From Dasypus novemcinctus (Eukaryota; Chordata; Mammalia; Cingulata; Dasypodidae): a stretch of DNA of 64,000 bases. The position numbers were made by a program, and so were the translations under genes. Shown here piece by piece: positions 1-12,909 of this stretch. Each line of letters begins with the position of its first letter. The stretch's first letter is position 1. Below the pieces are notes generated by a model that saw nothing but the letters and a program-made list of their open reading frames with translations, was not told the origin of the DNA and ran no database searches. The DNA lies in NCBI RefSeq assembly GCF_030445035.2, contig NC_080680.1, positions 54,387,212 to 54,451,211 on the forward strand. Reading direction: 5' to 3'.

Positions 1-1400
1 ATACTCTCCTCCATTCCATCCAGTGGGCCCTGTGAGGATTTACAATGTCTGGTGATTGCCTCTGAAGTACCATCCAGGGCAGCTCCATGTCCCAAAGACG
101 CCTCCACCACTCATCTCTTCCTGCCTTTCCCCATACCCTTCGTCCACTATGTCCACTTTTCCCATTCCAATGCCACCTCTTCTATGTGGACATTGGATTG
201 GTTGTGTCCATTGCACCTCTATGTCAAGAGGAGGGTCAGATTCCACCTGGATGCTGGATGCAATCCTCCCATTTTCAGTTGTAATCACTCTAGGCTCCAT
301 GGTGTGGTGGTTGTCCTTCTTCAACTCCATCTTAGCTGAGTGTGGTAAGTCCAATAAATCAGATTGTAGGTGCTGGAGTCTGTTGAGGCTCAGGATCTGG
401 CTATCACATTGTCAGTCCAGAGATTCAAATCCCCTAAATATATCTTAAACCCCAACATTAACTGCACCTCCAGCACATTGGCATGAAAGTCTTATGAAGG
501 GAGATCCCATCTGAGTCCAGATTCATCACACATAAACACCATTTCCAAAGAGGGGGCATCTGCCCTGGTAGTTAACCCCATCGGCAATGACCATAACTCC
601 CATGGGTCTCTTTAGCCCTCAAAGGAACCAATATCTGGGGGTTGTATCTGCTTTATCTGTCTCTCTGACTCTGCTCAGTTGTGCATGAGGGCAAACCTTC
701 TGCCAGCCTCCAGACTCTTTTTTAGAAACTCGTAGCCATATAAACTCATTTCTCCTTTCCATTTCCCCCTTACTTTAGGTCAAACAGCATTTTAACGTCA
801 TGGTATTTTATGTAGACATGGATATTCTGCTGATCCGCATTGAACCTTCCGTATAAGGTCATTTTCCAGTTGCGTCATCAGTTGGTAGTTGATAGTGGTC
901 CCTCGTTGCCAGGGAGGCTCATCCCTGGGTGTCATGTCCCACGCTGGGGGGAAGGTATTGCATTTACATGCTGAGTTTGGCTTCGAGACTGGCCACATTT
1001 GAGTAACATGAAGGCTGACAGGAGGAAATTCCCAGGCACAAAGTTTTTCTAGGCCTTGTTCTTATTTTGGGTTTATCAGCTCACAAGCATAGTCATTAGT
1101 ATCAGGGGCTCACTGTTGAACCCTCACTCCCTCCCGGTCCCCGCCACTGTACCTGGGAGACTGTCGCTGCTCCCCTAGGGACCACGACAGAGCACCACTG
1201 GCCAGGAACCCATTACCCCCCCTACTGTGGTTTTTAATTGTTGCCACTATGAGTATATCCAAACATTACCATGCACCCTGGACATATGTTCTGTACAGCT
1301 TCCTGTCAGCCATATATCACCTGTCATTGGTACCCCATACCAGTATCCCTCCATTGCCATTGTTGAAACACTCTGTGATCCAGAACTCCCCGAAATTTGA
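1..1400 (-). mobile_element. X retroposon, copy 1 (runs off the window edge)
   Basis: This is a member of a long dispersed repeat found seven times in the window and called X here. It aligns by eye with the copy at 30638-32297 throughout, sharing the segments reading tttccccctt, cagggaggctcatccctggg and gagtttggcttcgagactgg. On the minus strand its 5' end lies near 1390, where gatcacagagtg matches the start of the other long copies. Its A-rich 3' end lies beyond position 1 and is not in the window. Short open frames on both strands near 50-450 are chance. I cannot attach a database name. Confidence 0.75.
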
Positions 1401-1409
1401 AGCCCAATA

Positions 1410-1562
1410 TAATTTCATGGTCCCTTACTAGGGAATGGCATATAGCGATGAGCTTAAAGGATAGATAAAGAACTTGGATAAAGTTAGATAAAGAACTTAG
1501 ATAAAGAATGTTGACTTGAAAAAATTCCACATCCTATCTTTTTCTTTTTTTTTTTTTTTTTA
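1410..1562. repeat. Short AGATAAAGAACTT repeats and poly-T tract
   Basis: Between 1459 and 1508 the unit gataaagaactt(a/g) is repeated imperfectly, and a T-run ends at about 1561. The T-run may be the reverse of a retroposon poly-A tail, marking the 3' end of the minus-strand L1 that follows. This assignment is an inference. Confidence 0.5.
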
Positions 1563-2069
1563 GTTCATTTCTTTTTATTGTGAGAATTATTCTAATACAA
1601 GGACATGACAATTTTTTTATCCATTCACCTACTGAAGTTCCTCATGGTTGTTGCAAATGTTTGGTAATTATGAATAAAGCTGCTGTAAACTTTGGTGTAC
1701 AGGTTTTTGTACAATCAAATGGTATGATTATGTTTAACTTTGTCTGTTTTAAAGCTGGGTTGTCTTTTTATTGTTGCACTGTAAGAGTGCTTTACATATT
1801 CAGGATACAGACTTCTTTTTTTCTAATATATGGTATGCCAATATTTTCTCCCATTCTGTCAGTTGTCTTTTAGTTATCTTGATGGTGCCCATTGACTCAC
1901 AAAAATTTTTTATTTGGTGAAGTTCTATTGATTGATTGATTTTTCTTTTGCTTATGCTTTTAGTATTTTATCAAAAAAACATTACTTGACCCAAAGTCAA
2001 AAAGATTTATTCTTTTTTTGCCTCTAAAAATTAGTACTTATATTTCAATAGACTTTGGGCTAATTTTTT

Positions 2070-2380
2070 CTCTATATTTTTATTTAATGTTACATTAAAA
2101 AAATATGAGGTCCCCAGAAACTGCCCCCCTCACCCCACTCCTACCACATCAACAACCTCTTTCATCATCATAGGACATTCATTGCATTCGGTGAATACAT
2201 TTTGGAGCACTGCTGCACCACATGGATAATGGTTTACATTGTAGTTTACACTCTCTCTCAGTTCACCCAGTGGGTCATAGCAGGACATACAATGTCCAGC
2301 ATCTGTCCCTGCTGTACCACCCAGGACAACTCCAAGTCCTGAAAATGCCCCCACATCATATCTCTTCTTCCCTCTCCCTA
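2070..2380 (-). mobile_element. X retroposon, copy 2 (3' end fragment)
   Basis: About 311 bp matching the A-rich 3' end of the X family (ctctttcatcatcataggac, catggataatggtttacatt). It is flanked by a 15-bp target-site duplication with one mismatch: ttgggctaatttttt at 2055-2069 and ttgggttaatttttt at 2381-2395. The 5' truncation and variable-length duplication are typical of LINE-driven target-primed reverse transcription. It is inserted into the old L1. Confidence 0.8.
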
Positions 2381-2483
2381 TTGGGTTAATTTTTTTTTAT
2401 GTGTCATGAGGTTGGATTCCAAACACATTCACCTGCATGTGGGTATCTAGTTACCCCACATCATTTGTTAAAAGGCTACTCTT

Positions 2484-2580
2484 GGGGAGTGGATGTAGTT
2501 CAGTGGTCAAGCCCCTGCTTCCCATGTCAAATGTCCCAAGTTCAATCCCCAGTATTTCCTAAAAAGAAAAACAACAACAA
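2484..2580 (+). mobile_element. DAS-type SINE (short tRNA-Ala-like form)
   Basis: A tRNA-like head starting ggggagtggatgtagttcag (an A-box region), with a B-box-like agttcaatcccc and an A-rich AAC tail. The flanks aaaggctactctt (2471-2483) and aaagactgctctt (2582-2594) look like a diverged target-site duplication. No body beyond the tRNA-like part is present, so this is the short form. Confidence 0.8.
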
Positions 2581-4755
2581 AAAAGACTGCTCTTTTCTTA
2601 TTGACTTGCCTCATGCTTGTTAAAAAAATCAATTCACCACAAATGTGAAAGTTTGTGGATCAGGACTTATATTTCGTATCTCTATGTGTATCCTCATGCC
2701 AGTACTACATTGTTTTGATTACCATTAAGAAGCATGTGGTAGGTTTTAACATTGCCAAGTGCAAGTCCTCCACTTTCTTCTTTTGCAAGATGATTTTGAC
2801 TAGTGTGGACTCCTTGAGTTTCCATAAGAATTTTAGGATCAGTTTGTCTATTTCTGCAAAAAAAAAAGAAGCTGAGATTTTTGATAGGTATTGTAGTGAA
2901 TCAATAGATCAGTTAGGAAAGTACAGTCATCTTAACAATGCCTTCAATGTCTTCAAGTCTGTAAACATTGGATGTCTTTCAATTTATTTAGAACTTTAAT
3001 TTCTTACAAACATATCTTGCAGTTTTTGGTGTACAAGTCTTACACTCTTTTCAAAAAAGTTATTTCTAAGCATTTTGTTCTTTTTGCTATTTTAAGTGGC
3101 ATTGCTTCTTTAAATTTATTTTTGAAATTTTTTGCTAATTTATAGAAATGTAATTGCTATTTCTATATTGTTTCCTGCCACATAGCTGAACTCATTTATT
3201 GTTCTTTTTTAGTAGATTCCTCTGAATTTTTATATGTAAGATGATGTCTACTGAAAATAGAGATAGTTTTACTTCTTCCTTATTAATTTGATACTTTTTT
3301 TTCCTTGAATAATTGCCCTGGTTGGAGTACTAATTCATTGTTGAATAAAAGTAGTGTGAATTGACTTCCTTGTCTTGTTTCTTATCTTAGGGCAAAAACA
3401 TTCAATCTTTCACTATTAAGTATGATGTTAGCTATGGTTGCTTCATTTATACTACTTATGACGTTGAGGAAATTTTTTCTTCTATTTTGTATTTTTTTAG
3501 TGTTTGTTTTTAATCATGAAAATGTATTAGATTTTGTCAAAGATTTTTTCTGTTTCTATACATATGATAACATGGTTATTTTTTGTCTTTATCTTGCAGA
3601 TATGCTGAATTACATTGATTTACTTTTCATTTTCCAAGGATAAATCCCACTTGGCTATGGATAAACTTCTTTTCATATGTTCGTGGCTTACTGTCCTATT
3701 TAGTTCATGCTTCCATGTTATATCTGCCTTTTATTAACTTTGACTTATTTTAAAACTCTGGAAGTTGTAGAATACTGACAGTAATGTGAATGATCCTTGT
3801 CCTTAGAAATGTACAGTGTGCCTGCTGGAGATGAACTTAAATATTGAACTGTGGATATTGACCTTCTTTTTTTTTTTGTAAATTCACTACAGTCTTCCTG
3901 ATGACCAGTATGTATTTTGGTGCTTGAATTCTCCTTTAAGCTTGTTGTAATAGCTCAGTGATCTCCTCATTTCTTAGTGAGTTATTCAAATCTCTGACAT
4001 ATGATAAAAATAGTTTAGTAGCATTCATTAAAAAGTCACTTGCACCTGTATTTCTATTGCAGTAGGTTTTTAATTACTGATTCAATTTTAATAGGTATAG
4101 CCTCTTTGGAATATATATTTCTACTTTTGTGTGTCTTGGTAGTATCTTTCAAAGAATTGGGGTACATCTAAATTATCAACTGTGTAAGGAAAGATTTGTT
4201 CATAATATTCTTTTAGTAACTTTAATATTCAAGAAATCAGTAGTAATGATGTATCATTTCTTGAATTGGTGTATTCTCCTTTTCTTGATTAACCTACCTA
4301 GAGATTTATAAATTTTACTGATCTTTTCAATGACCCAACTTTTAATTTTTTTTTCTATATTGTTTTCCTCTTTTTAATTTCATTTATTTCTGCTCTAATT
4401 TTTTATTTTTCATTTTCTTTGCTCTTAGGGGCTTAAATTGTTCTTCTTTTTCTAGTTTCTTAAGGTGAAAGCTTTGGTTATGAGTTTAGGTATGTTTTCT
4501 TTTCTTATATATGTATTAAATGCTGTAAATTTTCCTTTAGTCATTGTTTTCACTGCATCTCACAAATTTTTTCAGTTGCACTTTCATTTTAATGTAGTAC
4601 AAAATGTTATTTTAATTTGTTTTGAGACTTCTTTGATACATGTGTTTTTTAGAAGTGTGTTTTAATCTCAAAATGTTTTCAGTTTCCTAGCTATATTTCA
4701 TTTTTTGTAGTTCATTCAATTGTGGTCTGAGAGGATATTTTGTGTGGTTTCCATT

Positions 4756-5213
4756 TGTGGTGGTTTGAAACTGTTTATACTTCAGAAAATCACATTCTCA
4801 AACCTAATCCATTCTTGTGAATGTAAATGTATTGCAAGTAGGTTTTCATGAGGTTATTTCATTGAAGGCATAGCCCAGGGTTGGTCTTAATCCTTTGTAA
4901 AGTCCTTTATCAGAGAACGAAATTGAGACAAAGATATAGAAAGTCACAGGAACAAAAATTTGAAAGCAATGAAAACCAGAAGAGAAGGGAGCCCCTATCA
5001 GATGCCACCACATGCCTTGTCATGTAAGAGAGTTGTCCATAACTGCAGGCAGTAAGTATCTGGGGAGAAAGCATCACTAGTTGATGCCTTTATATATTTT
5101 TCTCAGTCTCAAAACTGTAAACTCATAAGTAAATAAATTTCCATTGTTAAAACTAACACATTTCATGGTATCTGCATTGAGCAGCAAAACAAACTAAAAT
5201 ACAATTTTTTTGC
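4756..5213 (+). mobile_element. MaLR-like solo LTR, copy 1
   Basis: About 458 bp beginning tgtggtggtttgaaac and ending acaaactaaaataca. It carries the motifs shared with copies at 8523, 18700 and 46648: cctaatccattcttgtga, gaggttatttca, ggtcttaatcc, a late aataaatttccattgtt polyadenylation-like segment, and a terminal cagcaaaacaaacta. The TG...CA ends and layout resemble mammalian ERVL-MaLR LTRs. The family assignment is by resemblance only. Confidence 0.65.
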
Positions 5214-6195
5214 GTGTGTTTTATGATTCAAAATGATGTCTACCTTGGTATAGACATAAAGCTTATAGCACATAAGCTTGTAAAGAATGTGTATTTTTCT
5301 GTTGGAGTATTCCATAAATGCTTATAAATGTCAATTAGATCAAATTGATTGAAAGTTCTGTTCATGCCAAATACATCCTTACTCATTTTCACTCTGCTTT
5401 ATCTATCAATTACTGAAAGAGTGTCATTGAAGTCCTAGCTATGATAATGTTTTCGTTTATTTCTTCTATCAATTCTATCAGGTTTTGCTTCTGTACTTTG
5501 AAACTGTGTTGTTAGGTACATGCATGCTTAGCATTATTATGTATTCTGGTAGAATTGACCCATTTATATTATTTAATGCTTCCCTGTGGACATCATAATT
5601 TCCTTGTTCTGCTATCTGTTTTGTCTGAAATTAATATTGCTACTCTAATTTTCTTTGGAATAATGCTATATATTTCTCCATTCTTTTATTTTAACCTATA
5701 TGAAATTTTATATTTAAATTGTTTCCTGTAAGTAAATATAATTCCATCTCTCTTTTAAAACAAATCATCCACTCTGACATTCTGTTTTGTAATGGTATAG
5801 TTAGAAAAGTCACAGTTAAATGATAATAATGTAGTGGAAAAATATCTGTGAGGTTTGTATCTGTTTTCTCTTCATTGCATTTGTTCTTCTTTATTTCTTT
5901 TAATTCCCCACTTTTCTGCTGCCTGTTTTAATTGAGCATGATAAATGATTCCATTTTATCTCCTCTTTTTAGTGATGCCCTGGAGTTTTCAATATACAGT
6001 TTTAAGTAATCTAAGTCCTCCTTCACATGAATGCAGATATCTTGTAACAAGATATTCAGTCTCTTGCATCCCTTATGACTTTACTATCATTTGTTTCAAT
6101 TACTTTATGCTATACAAATCCAATATATTGTCCCTCATTACTTTAAACAAGGTTATCTTTCAGATCAATTAAGAACAAAAAAGTAAAAGATTTTA

Positions 6196-6581
6196 TACAG
6201 TTTTTATCCTCACCCCAAGATGGCACCTTTGTCTGTCTGCTCATTGTTTCTACTTGCTGTTTGCACTCATTGTCTGCTCTTTGTATCCACTCATTGTCTG
6301 CTTGTTTTCTTTAGGAGGCACTGGAAACCAAACCCAGGGTCTTGCATGTAGGAACTTGAGTCATATCTGCTCCCTGCTCAATGTGTCTTCTCATTGTCTG
6401 CTCATTGTGTCTATCACTATCTGCACATTGTATCTACTCTTTGTGTCTTCTTGTAGTGTCTACTTGTTGTATCCACTCATTGAGCTGCTCACCTTCTTTA
6501 GGAGACACCAGGAGCCAAACCAGAATCTCCCATGCAGAGATGGTCACTCAACTGCCTGAGCCACATCCACTCCCCCAAAAA
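6196..6581 (-). mobile_element. DAS-type SINE, dimeric, minus strand
   Basis: This reads as a reverse-oriented tRNA-derived SINE with two heads in tandem (tttaggaggcactggaaacc near 6311, tttaggagacaccaggagcc near 6493), each joined to tctgctcattgt-rich linker units. A perfect 12-bp target-site duplication, taaaagatttta, flanks it at 6184-6195 and 6582-6593. Frames of 65-100 codons across it are repeat-derived and not genes. Confidence 0.85.
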
Positions 6582-7699
6582 TAAAAGATTTTATTTTTCA
6601 TTTATTCATTCTCTGGTACTCTTCTTTTATCTATATAGATTCAAGTTCTGACTTGAAATATTTTTCTTCTCCCAAAGAACTTCATTTAACATTTCTCACA
6701 GGGTGAATCTATTGGAAATGAATTATCTCACTTTTTGTTTGTCTGAGAAAGTCTTTATTTCTCCTTTACTTTTGGAGTATAATTCCTAGAAAGAAGTTAA
6801 ATTGGTGGGCTTTTCTTTCAATACTTTATATATTTCACTCCAGTTTCTTCTTGCTTGCATAGTTTCTGATTAGAAGTCCACTGTAATTTTTGTTCTTGTT
6901 CCTCTATAGGTAAAGTGCCTTTGTCCCTTACCTTCTTTCAATACTTTTTCTTTGACTTTGGTTTTCTGTGGTTTGAATATGATATGCCCGAGCTTGTTTT
7001 TGTGTTTTTTTGTTTTTTTGTTTGTATATTTATCCCATGTAATGTTCTCATAGCTTCTGTGTCTTTCATTTTGTGTTATTAATTTTGAAAAGTTATTGGT
7101 CATTATTACCTAAAATATTTGTTGTGCTCCATTTTCTATTCAAAGTATGTATATGTTACACCTGTGAAATTGTCCCACTATTCTTGGATGTTCTTTTCTG
7201 GGTGTGTTTTTTTAATTTTTATTTTATTCTCTCTTCATTTCAGATTTTGAGTCTTCTATTTACCTATATTCAAGTTTTCACTGATTCTTTTCTGGTCATG
7301 TTGAGTGTACTGATCAGTCCATCAAAGATCTTTTTCATTTCTTTTACAGTTTTCTAATTTTTATCTTTTCTATTTTATTTTTTCTTAGAATGTTCTTCAC
7401 TCTGATTGGATTACTTGTCTGTTCTTGCATGTAGACTATATTTTCATTAGAGCCCTTAATATTGTAATTATAACTATTTTAAATATCCTTTCTAATAATT
7501 CCAAAATCTATGTCATATCCAAGTCTGATTTTGATGCTTGCTTCATCTCTTCAGAATGTGCTTTTCATGCCTTTTGTTATGTATTGAAAACTTTTGAAAA
7601 CTGAACATGATGTTTTGGTTAACAGGAATTGATGTTTCTATACCTCTAGTAGGAGGGTTGTCCTAATTAGGCTAGGGGTTGATTTATGCTTAATGTTTG

Positions 7700-8060
7700 C
7701 TGTATTGTAGGTGCAAAATAATCTCATGTTCATCATTTTCCAAAGGAAGTGGTTTACAGGAAGATGCATGAAATTATTCTATAAAACTTCATTTTCCTAT
7801 CTGGTAATTGACATTTACTTGGGAGGTTGAAAATTACAAAAAAAAAAAAAAAAAAGACAAAATTTTACACATTTTCCAGTATCTACTCATTTTAAAATAT
7901 GACTTTTCATGTCTTTTCACCAAGAGATGAAGTTTAAACCTTTTCTCCATTTAACTAGGCAGATTTTAAATATGATTTGTTCAATAAAATATGGCAGAAG
8001 TAATTGCATTCAATTTCCAAACATATTCTTAAAGAGGGCTTGTGCACTTTTACTTTCTCT
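7700..8060. other. No gene; AT-rich spacer with an A-run
   Basis: The only marked feature is an uninterrupted A-run ending near 7856. Nothing else is recognised. Confidence 0.5.
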
Positions 8061-8345
8061 CTTGCTCCCCCTACTTCTCTGAGGAAAAGTAAAGGCTAGC
8101 CTCTTGGATGATGTGAAACAATGTGGATCAGAGTCAAGTCATCTTATCTGAAGCCATCTTTGACAACAAATCTGTAGCCAAATTTCTAGGTGACTGCCAA
8201 GAGTGTAAATAGGCATTAGCTGAGTCTGGCCAAGCTTAGAAAAACCATACCAGCTAGTACAAGTAATAAATAATCATTTTTAAGCCACTGGGTTTTGTAG
8301 TATACCACAATATAATTGTGGCATAGACAACAGATAGAGGAAATG
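8060..8345 (+). repeat. Possible old LTR/MaLR fragment
   Basis: The segment aataaataatcatttttaag followed by ccactgggttttgtagtat and a terminal gcatagacaacaga resembles the 3' end of old mammalian MaLR LTRs (the ccactgagttttggggt type). It is too decayed for a firm assignment. Confidence 0.4.
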
Positions 8346-8522
8346 GTGCAGATTTACCAAGAAAATGTCTAAAATCTAACAAAATTTTTTCTTTCTTACT
8401 TTTCTCCTAATTACAATTTTCAACTTACCAGGGTAATTTCCATGTGGAATCATAAAATCTCTTCTTTGTAATCTTCAACCACCATTTCTTGCTTTGTTTT
8501 AATGCTTGCCTAAACCATGACA

Positions 8523-8975
8523 CTTGTGGTAGCTTGGAGTTAGGTACCACAGAAGAACAAGTTCTTTAATGTAATCCATTCCTGTGGAAATGAATTCTTG
8601 AACCAAGGACCTTTGATGTGGTTACCTCAGTTAGGGTGTGGCCCAAATGACTCACCATGGGTCTTAATCCTATTAAAGACTTTATAGGGAAGGACACAGA
8701 AAGAGATAGCTAGAGGGACCAGCCAGAAGCTGAATGCCAATGGAACTGAGAAGCCAAGAGAGGGCACCATGTCCATTGTAATGTAACAGAAAAGCCAAAG
8801 ACCAAGGATCACCGACATTGGATCACAGAATGCTACAGTTTTCTGGGAAAAGCATTGTCTTCATGATGCCTTGATTTTAGACTTCTCCTGTCCTTAAAAC
8901 CATGAGATAATAAATTGTCATTGCTTAAGTGGATCTATTGCAGAGTATTTGTTCTGGCTGCCAGGAGAACTAAAA
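8523..8975 (+). mobile_element. MaLR-like solo LTR, copy 2
   Basis: This matches copy 1 in order: ttgtggtagcttggag, taatccattcctgtgg, tgtggttacctcagttaggg, ggtcttaatcctatt, ggaaaagcattgtcttcatg, gagataataaattgtcattg. It ends near gctgccaggagaactaaaa. No internal retroviral region adjoins it, so it is probably solo. Confidence 0.65.
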
Positions 8976-8979
8976 AATT

Positions 8980-9890
8980 TGTTCAATCCAATTAAACTCT
9001 TTACTCTATGCCTTTACCTACATGACTCAAATGTAAGCCCTGAAATTAAGATGCCATCTTTGCATCACATAGGGCCCCAGAAGCCTAATCAAGAATTTGC
9101 CTGTTTTCACCTAATATGCTTCTTATCCAGCAGGAAAGGCTCCATCCTCACATGGCTGTTTCCCTATCAACAGGACCAGCTGCAACCCATCCTATCCTGG
9201 TCTTCCTGGTAAATATTCCATAATCCCTGCAGATTCACTCTGCTACTGAATGCAAACTCTTTATGGTCCTGCCTGGCATGTGGTATACTCCTTGAGCATA
9301 TGTAACTTATTAACTATTGCCTATATTGACTGTCCAGTGTTGGTGTCATATATTTTGGCCATCTCAAACAATTTAGGGCAGGGTATTCTTCCTTCTCTAA
9401 TCAGGTGAATAGGATTAGATCAGAATAAGCACAGAATGGGTTCATTTTGAATTCATGGTCACTAACCTCTAGTGGGCCTTCAAAATTTTTCAGTAATCAT
9501 ATATTAATATTTAACAGACTATTCATTCTTTGACTCTCTTAAATGGGCATTTCATTTTTTTCCCCCTGAATTTATTTCTAGTGTATGTTAGGCACGTTCA
9601 TGTTAAGTAGCCACAAACTCATTTTCTTTTATCTCCACAGCATTTATATTTTACTGCTCTTCTTACAGTTTAGTTCATCTAATGCATGGTGTTATTTCCA
9701 ATCTTTTTCACCTTTGACCCTGTTGTATCCTGGGAGTTACAGATGTCAGAATGGATAGAGAGATACTGATCATGGTTGGGCGATGTGAAGGATGACAGGA
9801 AACTTTTTCAGTCACCTCAGAAAGTACCAACAAACTGCCCCCTTGAATGTCATAAGACAGCTACTGAAAACGCCCAAGGACAACAATTTG
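8980..9890. other. No gene recognised
   Basis: Mixed-composition unique-looking sequence. An open frame of 87 codons at 8949-9212 starts within the LTR-like element and has no recognisable protein character. Old unrecognised repeats may be present. Confidence 0.4.
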
Positions 9891-11430
9891 AAAGGAGGGG
9901 CTGGGGTAATAGATGAAGCCGGGGGAGGCCTTCAAAGGAGCATCAACCTCTCTTGACTCCTCCAAAGAAATCTGGAAGCCAGAATATTATAGAATGATAT
10001 TTTCAAGGCTGAAAGAAGATATATTTCAAGATAATCTAAACCATAAAGAAAGACATTTTCAGACAAACAAAAATGGGGAAAAATTATCAGCAATAGACCT
10101 GCTCTAAAAGTAATGCAAAAGAATATGCATTTATTTTTTAGTGAGAAGGAAATTTAACCTGGAAGGTAGTTTGAGGATAAAGAACAAATGATGAGTAGTG
10201 GACAGTTATATTGACTATATAAAAAGGTAGTAAAAATGTCAAGTTTATAATATAGAGGGAATTAAAATATGTAATAAAAATCACTTGTAAATACATGGTG
10301 TTAAAATGTTCTAAGGTCGCTCATTATCCAGGAAGAAGTAATAGCACTATTTTATATACAACTTTAATAGATATTGCATGACATAACCCCTAGGGTAATC
10401 ATTAAAAGAAAAGGCTTCATGAATCAAAGCAAATACATTGAAACAATAGTTTAAAATTTTAGTCAAAAATAATAATAAAACAGAGGAGCACAGAACACAT
10501 TCAATACATAGAAAATAAATCACAAAAAGGTATATATAAATCCCAAATATATGAGTAATTATGTTAAAATTAAATCTGCCAAAAGGATCACGGTATTCTG
10601 TTCCCATAAGCCCTTCCTAATAAGGAAAAGCTTCATTTAATCAAAAGATGAATGAGGAAACATCAACAAAGAGATAGGGATAAGAACTGAAAATATATTT
10701 TTAAGTCTAAAATAATAAGATGAGTGGGAATGGTTTTATAGACTCAGACAAAGAGGTAATAATTCAAAAAATGAAATAAAATGAAGTATAGCAAGTTCAT
10801 TGATAACCACAGAGGACGTTGAGAAATATTGAAAAACAAAGAATGGTAAAGTGACAAAACAGTAGAATCCTGACTGTGGAAAAGAGGCCTTAAGTATTAG
10901 AGTGTAGAATTAGTATAAAAGTAATAAGCACAACAGAAGTAGAAAATATTTTAAATATCAAAGTAACTTCAGCAAAAGGTCAACAAATTCAGGCCAAATG
11001 GTAAAAGAAGCATAGTAAATACATATATATTAAATAAAATATAAAGTATTTTTAACCATAAAGTAGTATGAAGGAGTTAGAAAAAAATGTTTCATCAATA
11101 AATGAATTGACTTGTTTTCAAAAGAAGAAATTATTCTCAGGATGGCCTTGAAAGCAAATCACAATTTTATGTTCTATAAAAAATACATTAAAAGGAACAT
11201 ATTCTGAGTGGATAGAAATAAAAATTTGGGCAAAATATACCAGAAAATTGATGCAAAATTAATCAACTATTGAAAATTTCTGATTTGACAAGGTGAGCTA
11301 ATATTGAGAAAAAGCAGAAAGCTTTTTGATACAAATAACCACAATTCATTTTGAAGATATAATAATTATTGACAATTTTGTACTAAAAAATCTAGTAGCA
11401 AATAAAAACAGTAAGGTTATTTGTTTATTT
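9890..11430 (+). mobile_element. Old L1/HAL1 3' portion, plus strand
   Basis: A-rich plus-strand text such as aaaatggggaaaaattatca and agcaatagacctgctctaaa resembles the end of HAL1/L1M ORF1 and the following 3' untranslated region. No frame longer than about 86 codons survives. The assignment rests on text resemblance and could include several fragments. Confidence 0.5.
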
Positions 11431-12895
11431 TCTTGACTTTGTTTTTGGGGAGGTTTTGGATTTCAGAGGGGTCACAACTGTGACAGGGGAGAATCACTGG
11501 TGCAGGATGTTAGTGATGGTGGGATGTGTAGGGAGGGGTGCACCAGGGGCATGCTTCTTTGGCATATGGATATGTTCAAGTGGTCATGGAGCATTGTGTC
11601 AGTGGGTGGAGCGCCACACAATAACTGAAAAAATATTGAATTTCCATCCTGGGAAGTCCTGCTACATTCTCTAATAGAGCAGCAGGAATCCCTTGTGTAC
11701 ATGGGCAGTGCCTAGAGAAAGCAGGACAGACCATTAGGTCAGACCATTGATACTGATGGCAGTACTTATGAACCTTTTCTAGTGAAATTGAAACTTAGCC
11801 TAGTATTATATATTGCCTAAGAATTACCTCCTGAAAGCTTCTTTGTTGCTCAAATGTGACCTCTCTCTAAGCCAAACTCAACATATAAACATATTTCCCC
11901 CAAGTGTGGGAAATGACTCTCAGGGATAAGCCTTCCTGGAACTGAGGGATTATTATCAAACACCAAGTAGTGATGAATCAGGAAAAAGACCTTGACCAAT
12001 AGGGGGAATATTAAATACAAATGATTTTTTTTTATGGCTAAGAGACTGAAAAGTGAATTGGAAGTTTATTCCAGGGGTTACACTTATGCATGTCTCAGCA
12101 GGATTCACTGACTGCCACAGTAAACAGTGCCTCAAGCAGCAGGATTTCTGAGGGATCTAGAGAAATTAAGACACTATAGGCAGGACAGACAATCTCATGA
12201 ACTGGCACCCTGTGAATGGGCTCTTCTTTGGAATATATGCTCCCCAATGTAGCAGAGTTAGACTTATTTATAATATCCCTACACATAGTCCTTTTGCCAC
12301 TTTTATTTGAACCTATAATTAGCACTTTACTTGTTAAATATGTGTGCAAGAGACTTAGATCTTTGGTCTGTTCATATGCCAGTTGAGCCCTGAATCTCAG
12401 CAGAGTTGCACTACCTAATCATCAGTTCATTGATGGTCAATGTCCACCCCAGGAAGTAGAGATTGCCTGCAACTATACTCAAACAATTTCCATCCATATG
12501 CCCCATGGGCTCTAAGTCCCCTTTCAATTGGAGACAGGGAGGACATTACCATTCCAAAGTCCTCAAGACTGAGGAATGAACAAATGTAAGGGTGAAAAGC
12601 AACAGTGAATGAAAGTAATTTGTATTGTTGATAAAAAGACAGTGGCCACAAGAGGTTCTGAGTGGAGGGAGAGGGAAGAATAGGTGCAACATGGGGACAT
12701 TTTTGAGGACATTGTAATTGTCCTATATGACACTGCAGTATGGATACAGGCCATAATATACCCTTGTCAAAATCTATAAAACTTTGCAGTGCAAAGTGTA
12801 AACTATAATGTAAACTATAGTCCTTGGTTAGTACAAAACTTCAGTAAGTTTTCATCAATTGTAACAAATGTACCAGACTAATGAAAAATGTTGTT

Positions 12896-12909
12896 AAAGT
12901 GGGAAAGTG
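12896..12909 (+). repeat. Target-site duplication, left, of the NEPRO retrocopy
   Basis: The 14-mer aaagtgggaaagtg is repeated exactly at 14907-14920, immediately after the poly-A tail. It defines the 5' boundary of the inserted cDNA. Confidence 0.9.

Larger units (their letters stand above)
1563..7700 (-). mobile_element. Ancient L1 (L1M-like), minus strand, fragmented
   Basis: Read on the plus strand the sequence shows the antisense L1 signature in order: the ORF2 3' end near 1620-1900, the reverse-transcriptase side near 2680-3660, the endonuclease-side text near 4700-5600, and the 5' region near 6600-7640. All frames are riddled with stops; the longest pieces are about 60-115 codons. Later insertions split it: an X fragment at 2070-2380, SINEs at 2484-2580 and 6196-6581, and an LTR-like element at 4756-5213. 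The net length of about 5 kb makes it a nearly full-length but decayed copy. The subfamily is uncertain. Confidence 0.75.
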
